Assembly: GCA_944378225.1 (NCBI GenBank)
Contig: CALWGE010000006.1
Location: forward strand, 1-64,000
Origin: an uncultured Merdimonas sp.
GTDB lineage: Bacteria > Bacillota > Clostridia > Lachnospirales > Lachnospiraceae
Reading direction: 5' to 3'
Length of the DNA: 64,000 nt
The notes below the pieces were generated by a model. That model had not been told where the DNA came from. It made no database searches and worked only from the letters and a program-made list of their open reading frames with translations. Positions 28,366 to 37,880 of the stretch are shown piece by piece. Both the position numbers and the translations under genes were made by a program. Each line of letters begins with the position of its first letter. Positions within the stretch are counted from its first letter, which is position 1.

Positions 28366-30300
28366 TTAATACAGCTTTGCTCCTGCCGGAATATGATCAT
28401 CTACCATCAGAAGATGAAGTCTTTCCTCTCCTTCCTCTTCGTGAACAGCGGAAATGAGCATACCGCAGGACTCAATTCCCATCATCGGTCTCGGAGGCAG
28501 ATTCGTGATTGCAATACAGGTCTTTCCAATCAGTTCTTCCGGCTCATAATATGCGTGAATGCCGCTTAAAATCACTCTGTCGGTGCCTGTTCCGTCATCC
28601 AGAACAAACTTCAAGAGTTTTTTGCTCTTCGGCACAGCTTCACATTCTTTCACCTTTACAGCTCTGAAATCAGATTTGCTGAATGTCTCAAAGTCAACTG
28701 TCTCCTCAAAGAGCGGTTCAATATTTACATGAGAAAAGTCGATCTTCTCTGCCGGTTTTTCCTCTGCTTTCACAGCCTGAGCTGCATTATTCGCCTCATT
28801 CTTTGCCGCGCCCTGTGTCTTCATGGTCGGGAACAGCAGTACGTCTCTGATAGCCGCAGAGTCTGTCAGCAGCATGCACATACGGTCGATACCGAAACCA
28901 ATACCTCCTGTAGGCGGCATACCGATTTCCAGCGCATTCAGGAAATCTTCATCCGTAGTGTTGGCCTCCTCGTCGCCCTGAGCCAGCTGTTCTTCCTGAG
29001 CTTTGAAACGCTCTCTCTGGTCAATGGGATCGTTCAGCTCAGAATAAGCATTCGCCATCTCCCATCCGTTCATAAAGAACTCGAAACGCTCCACGTACTC
29101 CGGATTCTCAGGTTTCTTCTTGGTCAGCGGAGAAATCTCAATGGGATGATCCATAACGAAAGTAGGCTGAATCATCTTCTCTTCTGCATATTTTTCAAAG
29201 AACAGATTCAGGATATCGCCTTTCTTATGACGCTCTTCATATTCCACTTCATGCTCCTTCGCAAGCGCACGCGCCTGCTCCAGATCCTGAACCTCATTCC
29301 AGTCTACGCCGGCATATTTCTTTACCGCGTCTACCATGGTAATGCGCTCGAACGGCTTTCCGAGATCCATTTCCACTCCGTTATATACAATCTTGGTGGT
29401 TCCCAGAACCTCCTGCGCCACGGTACGATACAGATTCTCTGTGAGATCCATCATGCCATGATAATCTGTATATGCCTGATAAAGCTCCATCAGGGTAAAT
29501 TCCGGATTATGACGGGTATCCAGTCCTTCGTTTCTGAACACACGGCCAATCTCGTAAACACGCTCCAGTCCGCCTACAATCAGTCGCTTCAGATACAGCT
29601 CCAGAGAAATGCGCAGCTTGAAATCCTCGTCAAGAGCATTAAAATGTGTCTCAAAAGGACGTGCCGCAGCGCCTCCGGCATTCGCTACCAGCATCGGAGT
29701 CTCAACCTCCATAAAGCCCTGGCTGTCCAGATAGCGGCGGATACTGCTGAGAATTCTGGAACGCTTGATAAAGGTATCCTTCACCTCTGTATTCATAATC
29801 AGATCCGTATACCGCTGGCGGTACCGCACATCTGTATTTGTCAGACCATGGAATTTCTCCGGAAGGATCTGAAGGCTCTTGGAAAGAAGCGTGATCTCCG
29901 CAGCATGAATTGATATCTCTCCGGTCTTAGTCCGGAATACCTCTCCACGTACACCGATAATATCGCCAATGTCATATTTTTTGAAATCCTGATACGGCTC
30001 CTGTCCAATCGCGTCCCTTGCAACATAGCACTGGATATTTCCCTGCAAATCCTGAACATTGCAGAAAGAAGCCTTTCCCATAACACGCTTGGACATCATA
30101 CGGCCTGCAATGGATACGGTCTTTCCTTCCAGTTCTTCAAACTGATCCTTAATTTCCTGACTATGCTGTGTTACATCATACTTTGTCAGGCGGAACGGAT
30201 CCATTCCCCGCTCCTGCAGCTCTTTCAGCTTGTCCCTGCGGATCTTGAGCAGCTGATTGATGTCCTGCTCCTGCGCGTTCTGATTCTTCTGTTCACCCAT
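28366..30300 (-). CDS. lysS: Lysyl-tRNA synthetase (class II) with fused C-terminal tRNA-binding domain
   Basis: This 644-aa enzyme charges tRNA-Lys. It has an N-terminal OB-fold (about residues 60-150), then the class II catalytic core with motif 2 YEIGRVFRNEGLDTRHNPEFTLME and motif 3 GIGFGIDRMCMLL. Standard bacterial LysS ends near 500 aa. Here an acidic/Ala linker leads to an extra domain of about 110 aa (FSKSDFRAVKVKECEAVPKS...LISAV) that matches the Trbp111/MetRS C-terminal tRNA-binding fold. GGGAGGAG precedes the ATG. It follows greA by 27 bases and uses the greA promoter. Confidence 0.96.
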   Translation of the reverse strand: MGEQKNQNAQEQDINQLLKIRRDKLKELQERGMDPFRLTKYDVTQHSQEIKDQFEELEGKTVSIAGRMMSKRVMGKASFCNVQDLQGNIQCYVARDAIGQEPYQDFKKYDIGDIIGVRGEVFRTKTGEISIHAAEITLLSKSLQILPEKFHGLTNTDVRYRQRYTDLIMNTEVKDTFIKRSRILSSIRRYLDSQGFMEVETPMLVANAGGAAARPFETHFNALDEDFKLRISLELYLKRLIVGGLERVYEIGRVFRNEGLDTRHNPEFTLMELYQAYTDYHGMMDLTENLYRTVAQEVLGTTKIVYNGVEMDLGKPFERITMVDAVKKYAGVDWNEVQDLEQARALAKEHEVEYEERHKKGDILNLFFEKYAEEKMIQPTFVMDHPIEISPLTKKKPENPEYVERFEFFMNGWEMANAYSELNDPIDQRERFKAQEEQLAQGDEEANTTDEDFLNALEIGMPPTGGIGFGIDRMCMLLTDSAAIRDVLLFPTMKTQGAAKNEANNAAQAVKAEEKPAEKIDFSHVNIEPLFEETVDFETFSKSDFRAVKVKECEAVPKSKKLLKFVLDDGTGTDRVILSGIHAYYEPEELIGKTCIAITNLPPRPMMGIESCGMLISAVHEEEGEERLHLLMVDDHIPAGAKLY

Positions 30301-30327
30301 TCTCGCGTACTCCTCCCGTTCCTGCGC

Positions 30328-30810
30328 TTACTTGGATCTCTGGATCTCAAGCACCTTGTATTCAATAACTCCTGCCTGGGTCTCTACCTGAATCGTGTCG
30401 CCTACGCGGGCACCGATCAGAGCTTTTCCTACCGGAGATTCGTTGGAAATCTTACCGTTCAGACTGTTTGCCTCAGAAGATCCTACCAGTTTGAATTCCT
30501 CTTCCTCATCAAACTCCACATCCAGCACTTTGACAGCGCAGCCAACACTGATCTTATCCAGATCAACCTCGTCCTCTACCACTACCTCAGCGTTCTTCAG
30601 AATTTTTTCAATCTGCTCAATACGCGCTTCGATATCACGCTGTTCATCCTTTGCCGCATCATATTCTGCGTTCTCAGACAGGTCGCCCTGCTCTCTTGCT
30701 TCTTTAATCTTCTGTGCGATGGCCTTTCTCTGTACCACCTTCAGATCCTGAAGCTCGTCCTCAAGCTTCTTAAGTCCCTCATAAGTCAGTAAATTTTTCT
30801 TCTCACTCAT
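30328..30810 (-). CDS. greA: Transcription elongation factor GreA
   Basis: The 160-aa protein rescues backtracked RNA polymerase. It has the N-terminal coiled coil with the acidic tip (DLSENAEYDAAKDEQRDIEARI) that reaches the polymerase active site, and the C-terminal FKBP-like domain (GKISNESPVGKALIGARVGD). Length is standard. It is first in a two-gene unit with lysS behind a perfect promoter. Confidence 0.97.
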   Translation of the reverse strand: MSEKKNLLTYEGLKKLEDELQDLKVVQRKAIAQKIKEAREQGDLSENAEYDAAKDEQRDIEARIEQIEKILKNAEVVVEDEVDLDKISVGCAVKVLDVEFDEEEEFKLVGSSEANSLNGKISNESPVGKALIGARVGDTIQVETQAGVIEYKVLEIQRSK

Positions 30811-30901
30811 GCCCTTTTACATCCTTCCTGTTTCCTGTTTTCCAATCTATTTCATTATATCTTTTTCTGTCCCGTTTATTCCTGTCAGAAACATTCACAG
30901 T

Positions 30902-30930
30902 ATTATATCTTAAGAGAATCCGATTGTCAA
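30902..30930 (-). promoter_or_regulatory. Consensus promoter of greA-lysS, overlapping dusB
   Basis: TTGACA (30925-30930), 17 bases, TATAAT (30902-30907), perfect consensus. The -35 is part of the last codons of dusB and the -10 lies just past its stop. Confidence 0.88.
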
Positions 30931-31872
30931 GATTTCTTCCAGTTCCTCAAAGCTCTCCACACTGTTAATCCGGGCCCGCATCCGGGCTGAATGCGGCATT
31001 CCCGCCGTATACCAGGAGATGTGCTTGCGCATCTCTCTGATTCCGGTATAATCCCCCTTGTATTCCACCTGCATCCTGGCATGGCGCAGCATCATGGCCC
31101 GTATCTCCTCAGCGGAAGGCCGCTCTGTTTTCTGACCTGTCTTTAAATATTCGCTGACTTCCCGGAAAATCCATGGATTTCCTCTGGCTGCCCGTCCAAT
31201 CATTACACCGTCACATCCCGTCTCCTCCATCAGAGCCTTTGCCTTTTCAGGAGAATCCACATCTCCGTTTCCGATAACCGGAATTGATACAGCCTCTTTC
31301 ACCTGCCGAATCACATCCCAGTCTGCTTTTCCCGAATAATACTGTTCTCTTGTTCTTCCGTGTACTGCCACAGCGGCTGCGCCGCTCGCTTCTGCAATCC
31401 GCGCAATCTCCACCGCATTCACATGAGCATCGTCAAAGCCTTTGCGAATTTTGACCGTAAGGGGTTTTCGAATCGCCCGCGCCACCTTGGTTACAATCTC
31501 TTCCACCAGCTTCGGATCCCGCATCAGCGCAGAACCTTCTCCGTTTCCCACAATTTTGGGAACCGGACAGCCCATATTAATGTCCAGAATATCAAACGGC
31601 CGTTCTTCTATCTGCTGAGCAATTTCTGCCATCAAATCCGGATCTGAGCCAAACAGCTGCAAAGATACAGGACGTTCCTCCGGGTCAATCTGCATCAGTT
31701 TTTCTGTATTCCTGTTATGGTAGGCTATCGCCTTGGCGCTGACCATCTCCATGCAGACCAGGTCCGCTCCCTGCTCTCTGCAGAGCAAACGAAATGGCAG
31801 GTCGCTTACTCCTGCCATAGGTGCCAGTATCACAGAGCCCGGAAGCTCTGTATTTCCTATTCTCAATGCCAT
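30910..31872 (-). CDS. dusB: tRNA-dihydrouridine synthase
   Basis: This 320-aa FMN enzyme reduces specific uridines in tRNA. Motifs: APMAGVSDLPFR at the start, the active-site Cys in DINMGCPVPKI near residue 103, KIRKGFDD, and VHGRTREQYYSGKADW. The C-terminal helical tRNA-recognition domain is complete. It ends the run of genes from the patatin gene and carries the greA promoter in its 3' end. Confidence 0.95.
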   Translation of the reverse strand: MALRIGNTELPGSVILAPMAGVSDLPFRLLCREQGADLVCMEMVSAKAIAYHNRNTEKLMQIDPEERPVSLQLFGSDPDLMAEIAQQIEERPFDILDINMGCPVPKIVGNGEGSALMRDPKLVEEIVTKVARAIRKPLTVKIRKGFDDAHVNAVEIARIAEASGAAAVAVHGRTREQYYSGKADWDVIRQVKEAVSIPVIGNGDVDSPEKAKALMEETGCDGVMIGRAARGNPWIFREVSEYLKTGQKTERPSAEEIRAMMLRHARMQVEYKGDYTGIREMRKHISWYTAGMPHSARMRARINSVESFEELEEILTIGFS

Positions 31873-31905
31873 GTTTCTTACCCTTCTGACGCCTTTTTGT
31901 ACATT

Positions 31906-32142
31906 TTACTGTCTGTGTGCCTGCTGTTCCTTTGCCGCCTTTCGGAATAAAACCGCACTGACTGCAAAACAGCCTGCTGTCACAGCAATCCACAGGATAT
32001 AAACCGCCTGTATAAACGGAAGCTCCAGCACAAAGCTTTCATTCTGAAAACGCTGCGCATACCACCACCAGTCCAGCGCAGCCAGAGTCAGCAAAACTCC
32101 AAAATACAGACACACCTTTGCTATTTTGTCATACTTATTCAT
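31906..32142 (-). CDS. Small two-helix membrane protein
   Basis: The 78-aa product has hydrophobic segments at about residues 8-27 and 42-66 and a charged tail (FRKAAKEQQAHRQ). It overlaps the lgt stop by eight bases, so it is co-translated with lgt. The family is not recognised. Confidence 0.65.
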   Translation of the reverse strand: MNKYDKIAKVCLYFGVLLTLAALDWWWYAQRFQNESFVLELPFIQAVYILWIAVTAGCFAVSAVLFRKAAKEQQAHRQ

Positions 32143-32956
32143 CCTGCAATTCTCCCGAAGCTTCTTCCGGCTTCTCTGGAATATCTGCTGTCATCTCCGG
32201 CTTTCCATGTTTTCCTGCCCACACGAACAGCGCTGCTCCAAAGAGGAAGGCAAAAATCCCTATAAACTGAGAGGTGGATAAGGCGCCTACATTTCCGCGC
32301 TCCAGATCGCCCCGGAAAAATTCCAGAATAAAGCGTCCGGCACTGTACAATGCGAAATACAGACCTGCAACCTGTCCCTCTCCCTTTTTCCATTTCTTCG
32401 CAAACAGAATCAGGAGTCCGAAATGAAGGAAATCCAGAACACTGGAAATAATCTGAGTCGGAACCAGCGGTACGCCATTCGGAGCATAGACCGAATTCTG
32501 GAAAACAATACAGAATGCGCTGTCTGTCTCCTGTCCGTAGCAGCAGCCTGCCAGCAGACATCCGATACGTCCGAAGCCCTGGGCCAGCGCTACGGACGGA
32601 AGCGCAAGATCCAGATAAGAGAATATGTTTATTCTGCGCCACTGACAATAGAGTACTACGCCGATAAATCCCCCAATCAAAGCGCCGTAAATAACAAAAC
32701 CTTCCATCAGATCCCGGTAAAGCAGAGTCGGATCTGCTGCTATCTGGGGAACAATCGTCAGGTAGTACATAATCTTTCCGCCAAGAATACCCCCTACCAC
32801 AGCCCAGATAGTCAGGCCAAAGACTCTTTCTTCATCCAGCCCGATTTTTCTGGCCCGATACTCTGCCAGACAGTACGCCGCAAAAATTCCAATCGCAATC
32901 ATAAGGCCGTAGCCATACACCGTAAAGGGTCCAATAGAAAACAGTTCGTTATGCAT
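32135..32956 (-). CDS. lgt: Prolipoprotein diacylglyceryl transferase
   Basis: This 273-aa membrane enzyme attaches diacylglycerol to the lipobox Cys of prolipoproteins. The Lgt signature region is visible (YGALIGGFIGVVLYC; GRIGCLLAGCCYG in place of the common GRxGNFxNxE), together with GRFILEFFRGD near the C-terminus. About seven helices are predicted. The start is ATG 32956 after GAGGAG; the frame extends to 32971 within the previous gene. It overlaps its upstream neighbour by eight bases. Confidence 0.92.
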   Translation of the reverse strand: MHNELFSIGPFTVYGYGLMIAIGIFAAYCLAEYRARKIGLDEERVFGLTIWAVVGGILGGKIMYYLTIVPQIAADPTLLYRDLMEGFVIYGALIGGFIGVVLYCQWRRINIFSYLDLALPSVALAQGFGRIGCLLAGCCYGQETDSAFCIVFQNSVYAPNGVPLVPTQIISSVLDFLHFGLLILFAKKWKKGEGQVAGLYFALYSAGRFILEFFRGDLERGNVGALSTSQFIGIFAFLFGAALFVWAGKHGKPEMTADIPEKPEEASGELQDE

Positions 32957-33287
32957 GTTCAATCTCCTCATTCAAGAAAAATACTTTATAGAACAGTTCC
33001 AGAGAGGCCAGCAGCTCTTCCTTGCTTTTCTGAAGCTCTTTAATTTTCAGTCCGCTTCCTATCTCATCAAAGAAAAAGTCATCATCCCGGCTGGACACCC
33101 GGAAAACTAATGTTCCGTCCTCTTCATATTCCAGAAGCAGAATTCCTCCCACCTCAGATACAAAAAGTACGCACATGATTTTCAGTTCCTTTTTTACTTC
33201 CTCCGGCAAAGCTGCAAAATCCTCATTAAAATAATATTTTTCTTCATAAGAATTTGCTCCGCAAAGCACTGTCTGATCCTGGTACAT
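32949..33287 (-). CDS. Conserved small acidic protein (DUF6145-like)
   Basis: The 112-aa soluble protein is rich in Glu and Asp, with an even alpha/beta pattern (ELKIMCVLFVSEVGGILLLEYEEDGTL) and a C-terminal helix. I associate it with DUF6145 of Lachnospiraceae, from memory. The frame extends upstream, but GGGAGG directly precedes ATG 33287. It lies between birA and lgt with tight spacing. Function unknown. Confidence 0.7.
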   Translation of the reverse strand: MYQDQTVLCGANSYEEKYYFNEDFAALPEEVKKELKIMCVLFVSEVGGILLLEYEEDGTLVFRVSSRDDDFFFDEIGSGLKIKELQKSKEELLASLELFYKVFFLNEEIEHA

Positions 33288-33300
33288 TTTTCCCTCCCGG

Positions 33301-34326
33301 TTATACATAGCCATAAATTCCGCGGACTGACACCTCTCCGGCATAGACCTTCTCTGTCCGTCCGTCTGCGAGCTCTACCAGCAGTTCTCCCTGCTCATTA
33401 ATTCCCAGAGCAGTTCCCACATGTTCATTTCCCGGCTCCAGAACCCGCACCTGCCGTCCTTTGTTGACCAGCAGTTCTTCGTAATCATCTTTCAGTGTTC
33501 TCAGATCTTCCGTCTTTTCAAACTCACAGTAGTACTTTTCAAAATACTCCATACACAGAGCTATCAGTTCCGCCCTCATCAGACGTTTTCCCGCCGCCTG
33601 ACGAAGTGAAGTTGCCTGAGGCAGCTCTTCAGGAAAGTCTTTTTCATTGACATTAATCCCTACTCCAATGATTACATAGTGAATGCAGTCAATCTCTGCG
33701 CTCATCTCTGTCAGCATTCCTGCTGTCTTTCTGCCATCCAGAACCAGGTCATTGGGCCACTTCACGCCTACCCGGGGCCGGGCCTGTTCCGAGCTGTTTC
33801 CTGCAGCCTCCTCTTCTGCCCGTCTCAGCAGTTCGTTGCACGCCCGCGCAGCGGCCATGCCCATAACCAGAGTCAGTACAGATGCATGCTCCGGCCGGAT
33901 CCTCGGCCGAAGCAGCAGACTCATATAGACCGCATTTCCCCTGGGTGAAATCCAGGTTTTTCCCCGCCGTCCCCGGCCTTCGCTCTGGCTTTCCGCGCAT
34001 ACCAGTGTTCCGTGAGGGGCTCCTTCTTCCGCCAGCTTTTTTGCCTGAATGTTCGTGGAGTCCACATCCCCAAAGCAGACGCAGTGTTTCCCCATGACTT
34101 TCGTTTTAAGCCGGCTTCCGATTTCCGCCTCTGTCACCACATCGGCCAGAGTTTTCAGCAGATATCCCCGGTTTGAGATACTGTCTATCTCATATCCTTC
34201 CTCTTTCAGTTTTGTTACTGCCTTCCAGACCGCAGTCCGGGAAACGCCGAATTTTTCACAAAGCTCCTGTCCGGAAACATAATCTTCCGATTCACGAAGC
34301 ACCTTTAAAATCTCTTCTTTTATCAT
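33301..34326 (-). CDS. birA: Biotin ligase / biotin operon repressor
   Basis: This 341-aa protein activates biotin to biotinyl-AMP and attaches it to carboxylase subunits. An N-terminal winged helix (CEKFGVSRTAVWKAVTKLKEEGY) shows that it can also bind DNA. The ligase core has SEGRGRRGKTWISPRGNAVYMS, the KWPNDLVLDGRKTAGMLTE motif, and a C-terminal SH3-like cap. The ATG at 34326 overlaps the stop of the upstream gene (ATGA); no strong ribosome-binding site is present, so translation is probably coupled. Confidence 0.95.
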   Translation of the reverse strand: MIKEEILKVLRESEDYVSGQELCEKFGVSRTAVWKAVTKLKEEGYEIDSISNRGYLLKTLADVVTEAEIGSRLKTKVMGKHCVCFGDVDSTNIQAKKLAEEGAPHGTLVCAESQSEGRGRRGKTWISPRGNAVYMSLLLRPRIRPEHASVLTLVMGMAAARACNELLRRAEEEAAGNSSEQARPRVGVKWPNDLVLDGRKTAGMLTEMSAEIDCIHYVIIGVGINVNEKDFPEELPQATSLRQAAGKRLMRAELIALCMEYFEKYYCEFEKTEDLRTLKDDYEELLVNKGRQVRVLEPGNEHVGTALGINEQGELLVELADGRTEKVYAGEVSVRGIYGYV

Positions 34327-34610
34327 AAAAACCACGTCCGCACTACATCCAGAATCAGAACCACAGCCAGAATACCGGCAAACACAGAACAGATATAGCC
34401 TACTGCTTTTTTATTTTTAGCCAGTTCCATAATACCGGACAGAGTGCACATAACCACGCCAAGAAAAAATGCCACAGGGCTCAGATACCTCTGTTCCTCA
34501 CCAAACAGAATCAGAAGCGCCAGCACCAGAATTCCGCAGGCCAGCACCATATTCACAATTTTCCAGTAGTAATAAGGATCTCTTACCACCCTGCTCTGTT
34601 TTTTCTGCAT
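34323..34610 (-). CDS. Small membrane protein, three helices
   Basis: The 95-aa product has a basic N-terminus and about three hydrophobic segments (residues 18-38, 43-63 and 69-92). It lies six bases after argF and overlaps birA by four. The family is not recognised. The conserved tight packing suggests a real gene. Confidence 0.65.
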   Translation of the reverse strand: MQKKQSRVVRDPYYYWKIVNMVLACGILVLALLILFGEEQRYLSPVAFFLGVVMCTLSGIMELAKNKKAVGYICSVFAGILAVVLILDVVRTWFL

Positions 34611-34615
34611 ATCAG

Positions 34616-35605
34616 TTATGCCCCCAGTGTAGCTGCCATTACCGCCTTAATCGTATGCATGCGGTTCTCTGCCTCATCAAATACCACAGACTGTGCGGAT
34701 TCAAACACCTCATCCGTACACTCCATCTCTGTGATTCCGAATTTTTCAGCAATCTGCTTTCCTGTCGTCGTTTTCAGATCATGGAATGCCGGCAGGCAGT
34801 GTGTGAAGATCGCCTGCGGTCCTGCATTTTCCATTACCTTTTTGTTTACCTGATAAGGGGTCAGTTCACGGATTCTCGTCTCCCACACTTCATCAGGTTC
34901 TCCCATGGATACCCATACGTCTGTATAAATGACGTCCGCTCCTCTGGTTCCTGCTTCTACGTCCTCTGTCAGCGTAATTGTGGCGCCTGTCTCCTCTGCC
35001 ACATGGCGGCACCAGGATACCAGCTCCTCATTGGGGAAATACGCCTTCGGAGCGCAGGCTGTAAAATGCATACCCATTTTTGCACATACAATCATAAGAG
35101 AATTTCCCATGTTGTAGCGGGCATCTCCCATATATACCAGTTTCACACCCTTCAGCCGTCCCAGATGTTCCCTGACAGTCAGCAGCATGGCAAGCATCTG
35201 TGTGGGATGGTATTCATTTGTCAGTCCGTTCCACACAGGCACATCCGAATATTTTGCCAGTTCTTCCACAATTTCCTGACCAAATCCCCGGTACTCAATT
35301 CCATCAAACATCCGGCTCAGAACACGTGCGGTATCTGCGATGCTCTCTTTTTTCCCAATCTGGGAGCCTGAAGGATCCAGATAGGTGGTTCCCATACCCA
35401 GATCATGGGCTGCCACTTCAAAAGCACAGCGGGTTCTGGTACTCGTCTTTTCGAAGATCAGGGCTATGTTCTTTCCTCTCAGATCTCTTTCCACAATCCC
35501 CTGCTTCTTCCTGGCCTTCAGCTCAGCAGCCAGATCTACCAGATATGTAATCTCCTCCGGTGTAAAATCCCGGAGTGTAAGAAAATCCCGTCCTTTTAAA
35601 TTCAT
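34616..35605 (-). CDS. argF: Ornithine carbamoyltransferase
   Basis: This 329-aa enzyme makes citrulline from ornithine and carbamoyl phosphate, in arginine synthesis or the reverse catabolic route. Carbamoyl-phosphate motif STRTR at residues 55-59, HPTQ in [10 protein letters not shown], and the ornithine-side HCLPAFHD are intact. The first ATG (35614) abuts AGGAGG with no space; ATG 35605, nine bases after AGGAGG, is the better start. It begins one base after the patatin stop. No other arginine gene is adjacent, so biosynthetic versus catabolic use is open. Confidence 0.95.
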   Translation of the reverse strand: MNLKGRDFLTLRDFTPEEITYLVDLAAELKARKKQGIVERDLRGKNIALIFEKTSTRTRCAFEVAAHDLGMGTTYLDPSGSQIGKKESIADTARVLSRMFDGIEYRGFGQEIVEELAKYSDVPVWNGLTNEYHPTQMLAMLLTVREHLGRLKGVKLVYMGDARYNMGNSLMIVCAKMGMHFTACAPKAYFPNEELVSWCRHVAEETGATITLTEDVEAGTRGADVIYTDVWVSMGEPDEVWETRIRELTPYQVNKKVMENAGPQAIFTHCLPAFHDLKTTTGKQIAEKFGITEMECTDEVFESAQSVVFDEAENRMHTIKAVMAATLGA

Positions 35606-35606
35606 T

Positions 35607-36806
35607 TCACTCATCCTCCTCTTTAAGATCCCGTTTTTCCAGAATCAGCTTTCCGTAATCCGGAAACTCCTCAGGAATTCCCTTCTCCCGAATCCTGCTC
35701 CCAATCTCCCCCAGGAGTTCAGGAACAGTATATACTCTGTATCTGGGAATCTTCAGTGCTCTCGCAACGTTTTCCAGAACAGCAAGATACAGACTGCTGT
35801 AATTCCATTCCCTTCCGAGCTTCAGTTCTGATGCCAGAAGCGGCAGAAATACTTCCATGAACTCCCGCAGTTCCTGTTCAGGATCCCCGCCCAGTTCATA
35901 AGCTTCAAGAAGTTCTTTCCGTATCCGGGGCTCTGTTTGTATCAATTGCTTTAAATAATAACACTCTTCCTGTGTTTGTTCAATATAATAAATTTTTCCC
36001 TGCAGACCGTAAATCACACGCAGAGCGTCAAAATACCCCATCTTCATGTTTCGTCTGCTTTTTCCCGCGTCAAACTGAAGGGTGTTTCCCAGGTTTACCT
36101 GCGGAGCTATCTCTATTACAGTAACGCCTTCCGGAATACTGACTCTCTTTTCACGTCCCACCCCAAAAATACGCAGCAGAATCAGATCCTGATACCCCTG
36201 TTCCAGAAGTACGTCCATAGGAAGTACATTGGTTGCACCCCCATCCACATAAGTCTTTCCATGCAGCTTGGTATTCTTGAATCCCGGAAGGTAGGCGCTG
36301 GCAAGAAGCATATCTTTCATCTGTCCCTCCGGTACAGTCTTCATGTCTACATTCAGTTCTCTCCGGTCTGTGATGGAATAGGTAGAGCAATAAAACTGCA
36401 CGGGGCTTTCCCTGATTAGTTTCTCATCGACATTTTCTTCAATCAGGTGGCGGAGCGGTCCGATATCCATACCTCCGTCCCCCATCATCCGGAAAACTTC
36501 TTTCATGGTTTCACGCCAGAGCTCTCCTGTCATCTGTGTTTTATCGAACAGTTTTTTCATGAGTTCATCATCCACATCCATGACCTGGGAATAAGATATG
36601 TTCGCCCAGAGATTTTCCGCTCTTTCCAGATCATCCATGCAGATCAGCGCCCCATTCAAAGCGCCTACCGATGTACCTGATACCCCTTTTATCCTGACGC
36701 CCGCTTCCCTGAGCGCCTTCCATGCACCTATCTGATAAGCTCCCTTGGCGCCGCCGCCCTCCAGTACGAGACCATATTCTTTTGTCAAATCAAGTTTTGT
36801 TTCCAT
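35607..36806 (-). CDS. Patatin-like phospholipase
   Basis: The 399-aa protein has the patatin catalytic pair: oxyanion region [15 protein letters not shown] near residue 15, the nucleophile elbow GTSVGALNG near residue 44, and the Asp in DGGATNVLP near residue 193. No signal peptide is seen, so it acts on inner-leaflet lipids or soluble acyl substrates. A C-terminal extension of about 130 aa has no recognised domain. ATG 36806 follows AGGAGA. It is the first gene of a closely packed run through argF, birA and lgt to dusB. Confidence 0.9.
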   Translation of the reverse strand: METKLDLTKEYGLVLEGGGAKGAYQIGAWKALREAGVRIKGVSGTSVGALNGALICMDDLERAENLWANISYSQVMDVDDELMKKLFDKTQMTGELWRETMKEVFRMMGDGGMDIGPLRHLIEENVDEKLIRESPVQFYCSTYSITDRRELNVDMKTVPEGQMKDMLLASAYLPGFKNTKLHGKTYVDGGATNVLPMDVLLEQGYQDLILLRIFGVGREKRVSIPEGVTVIEIAPQVNLGNTLQFDAGKSRRNMKMGYFDALRVIYGLQGKIYYIEQTQEECYYLKQLIQTEPRIRKELLEAYELGGDPEQELREFMEVFLPLLASELKLGREWNYSSLYLAVLENVARALKIPRYRVYTVPELLGEIGSRIREKGIPEEFPDYGKLILEKRDLKEEDE

Positions 36807-36883
36807 CGCCCACATCTCCTGTATCAGAACAGAGTATTTTCTCTGTGACTGCCCAAAGAACCTGTTCTCCTTTACCGCAAGAA

Positions 36884-36914
36884 GGCTGCGCGCAGATTAT
36901 CCTGCGCAGCAGCC
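36884..36914 (-). terminator. Candidate terminator of the SPFH gene
   Basis: A 12-bp GC stem with one bulged base (36884-36895 with 36902-36914). It is followed by only a short pyrimidine stretch on the minus strand. Confidence 0.5.
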
Positions 36915-36938
36915 CCCTTCGCTTTTCCAATCTTACAT

Positions 36939-37877
36939 TTAATCTTCCTTCGCCACTTCTGTAATGGCCTTTACCATGCCTGCCAGACCCTGAATCTCTG
37001 ACGGGATAATAATCTTTGTCGCCTGTCCGTCGGCAGCTTTCGCAAATGCTTCCAGGCTCTTCAGCTGCAGAACAGCGCTGTCTGCATTGGCATCCTTCAG
37101 CATCCGCAGTCCGTCTGCGTTTGCCTGCTGTACCTTCAGGATGGCCTGCGCCTGTCCTTCTGCTTCCCGGATCATAGCCTCCTTCTTAGCTTCAGCCCGA
37201 AGAATAGCCGCTTCCTTTTCAGCTTCGGCATCCAGAATTGCAGATTCCTTCTGTCCTTCTGCAACCAGAATCGTGGACTTCTTCTCACCTTCTGCACGAA
37301 GAATCGCTTCACGGCGCTCACGCTCTGCCTTCATCTGCTTCTCCATCGCATCCTGAATCGCTGCGGGCGGAATGATGTTCTTCAGTTCCACACGATTTAC
37401 CTTAATGCCCCAGGGATCTGTAGCCACATCCAGAGAAGCACGCATTTTCGTATTAATAACCTCACGGGAAGTCAGAGTCTGATCCAGCTCCAGCTCACCA
37501 ATAATATTTCTCAGCGTGGTAGCTGTCAGATTCTCAATAGCCATAATAGGGTTCTCCACGCCATAAGCAAACAGCTTGGGATCTGTAATCTGGAAAAATA
37601 CCACTGTATCAATCCGCATGGTTACGTTATCTTTCGTAATCACAGGCTGCGGCGCGAAATCCACTACCTGTTCCTTCAGAGTGATACGTCTCGCAACCCG
37701 GTCAATAAACGGCGCCTTGAAATGGATACCCACACCCCAGGTTCCCATATAAGCGCCAAGACGTTCCACTACCAGCGCCTGGGCCTGCGGTACAATCTTA
37801 ATGCAGGAAGCCAGAATCAGAAGCAGGAAAATAATTAAAATAATGACAAGTACGATTCCTATTATATTTGTCGGCAT
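36939..37877 (-). CDS. SPFH/stomatin-type membrane scaffold protein (QmcA-like)
   Basis: The 312-aa protein has one N-terminal membrane helix (residues 5-27), the SPFH domain (about 28-190: VVERLGAYMGTWGVGIHFKAPFID, VDFAPQPVITKDNV), and a long coiled-coil tail. The tail has consecutive 11-residue units rich in Ala, Glu and Lys (about residues 195-260). Proteins of this kind organise membrane microdomains and pair with NfeD proteins; the nfeD-like gene is three bases upstream. GGAGGG precedes the ATG. Confidence 0.92.
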   Translation of the reverse strand: MPTNIIGIVLVIILIIFLLLILASCIKIVPQAQALVVERLGAYMGTWGVGIHFKAPFIDRVARRITLKEQVVDFAPQPVITKDNVTMRIDTVVFFQITDPKLFAYGVENPIMAIENLTATTLRNIIGELELDQTLTSREVINTKMRASLDVATDPWGIKVNRVELKNIIPPAAIQDAMEKQMKAERERREAILRAEGEKKSTILVAEGQKESAILDAEAEKEAAILRAEAKKEAMIREAEGQAQAILKVQQANADGLRMLKDANADSAVLQLKSLEAFAKAADGQATKIIIPSEIQGLAGMVKAITEVAKED

Positions 37878-37880
37878 AAA

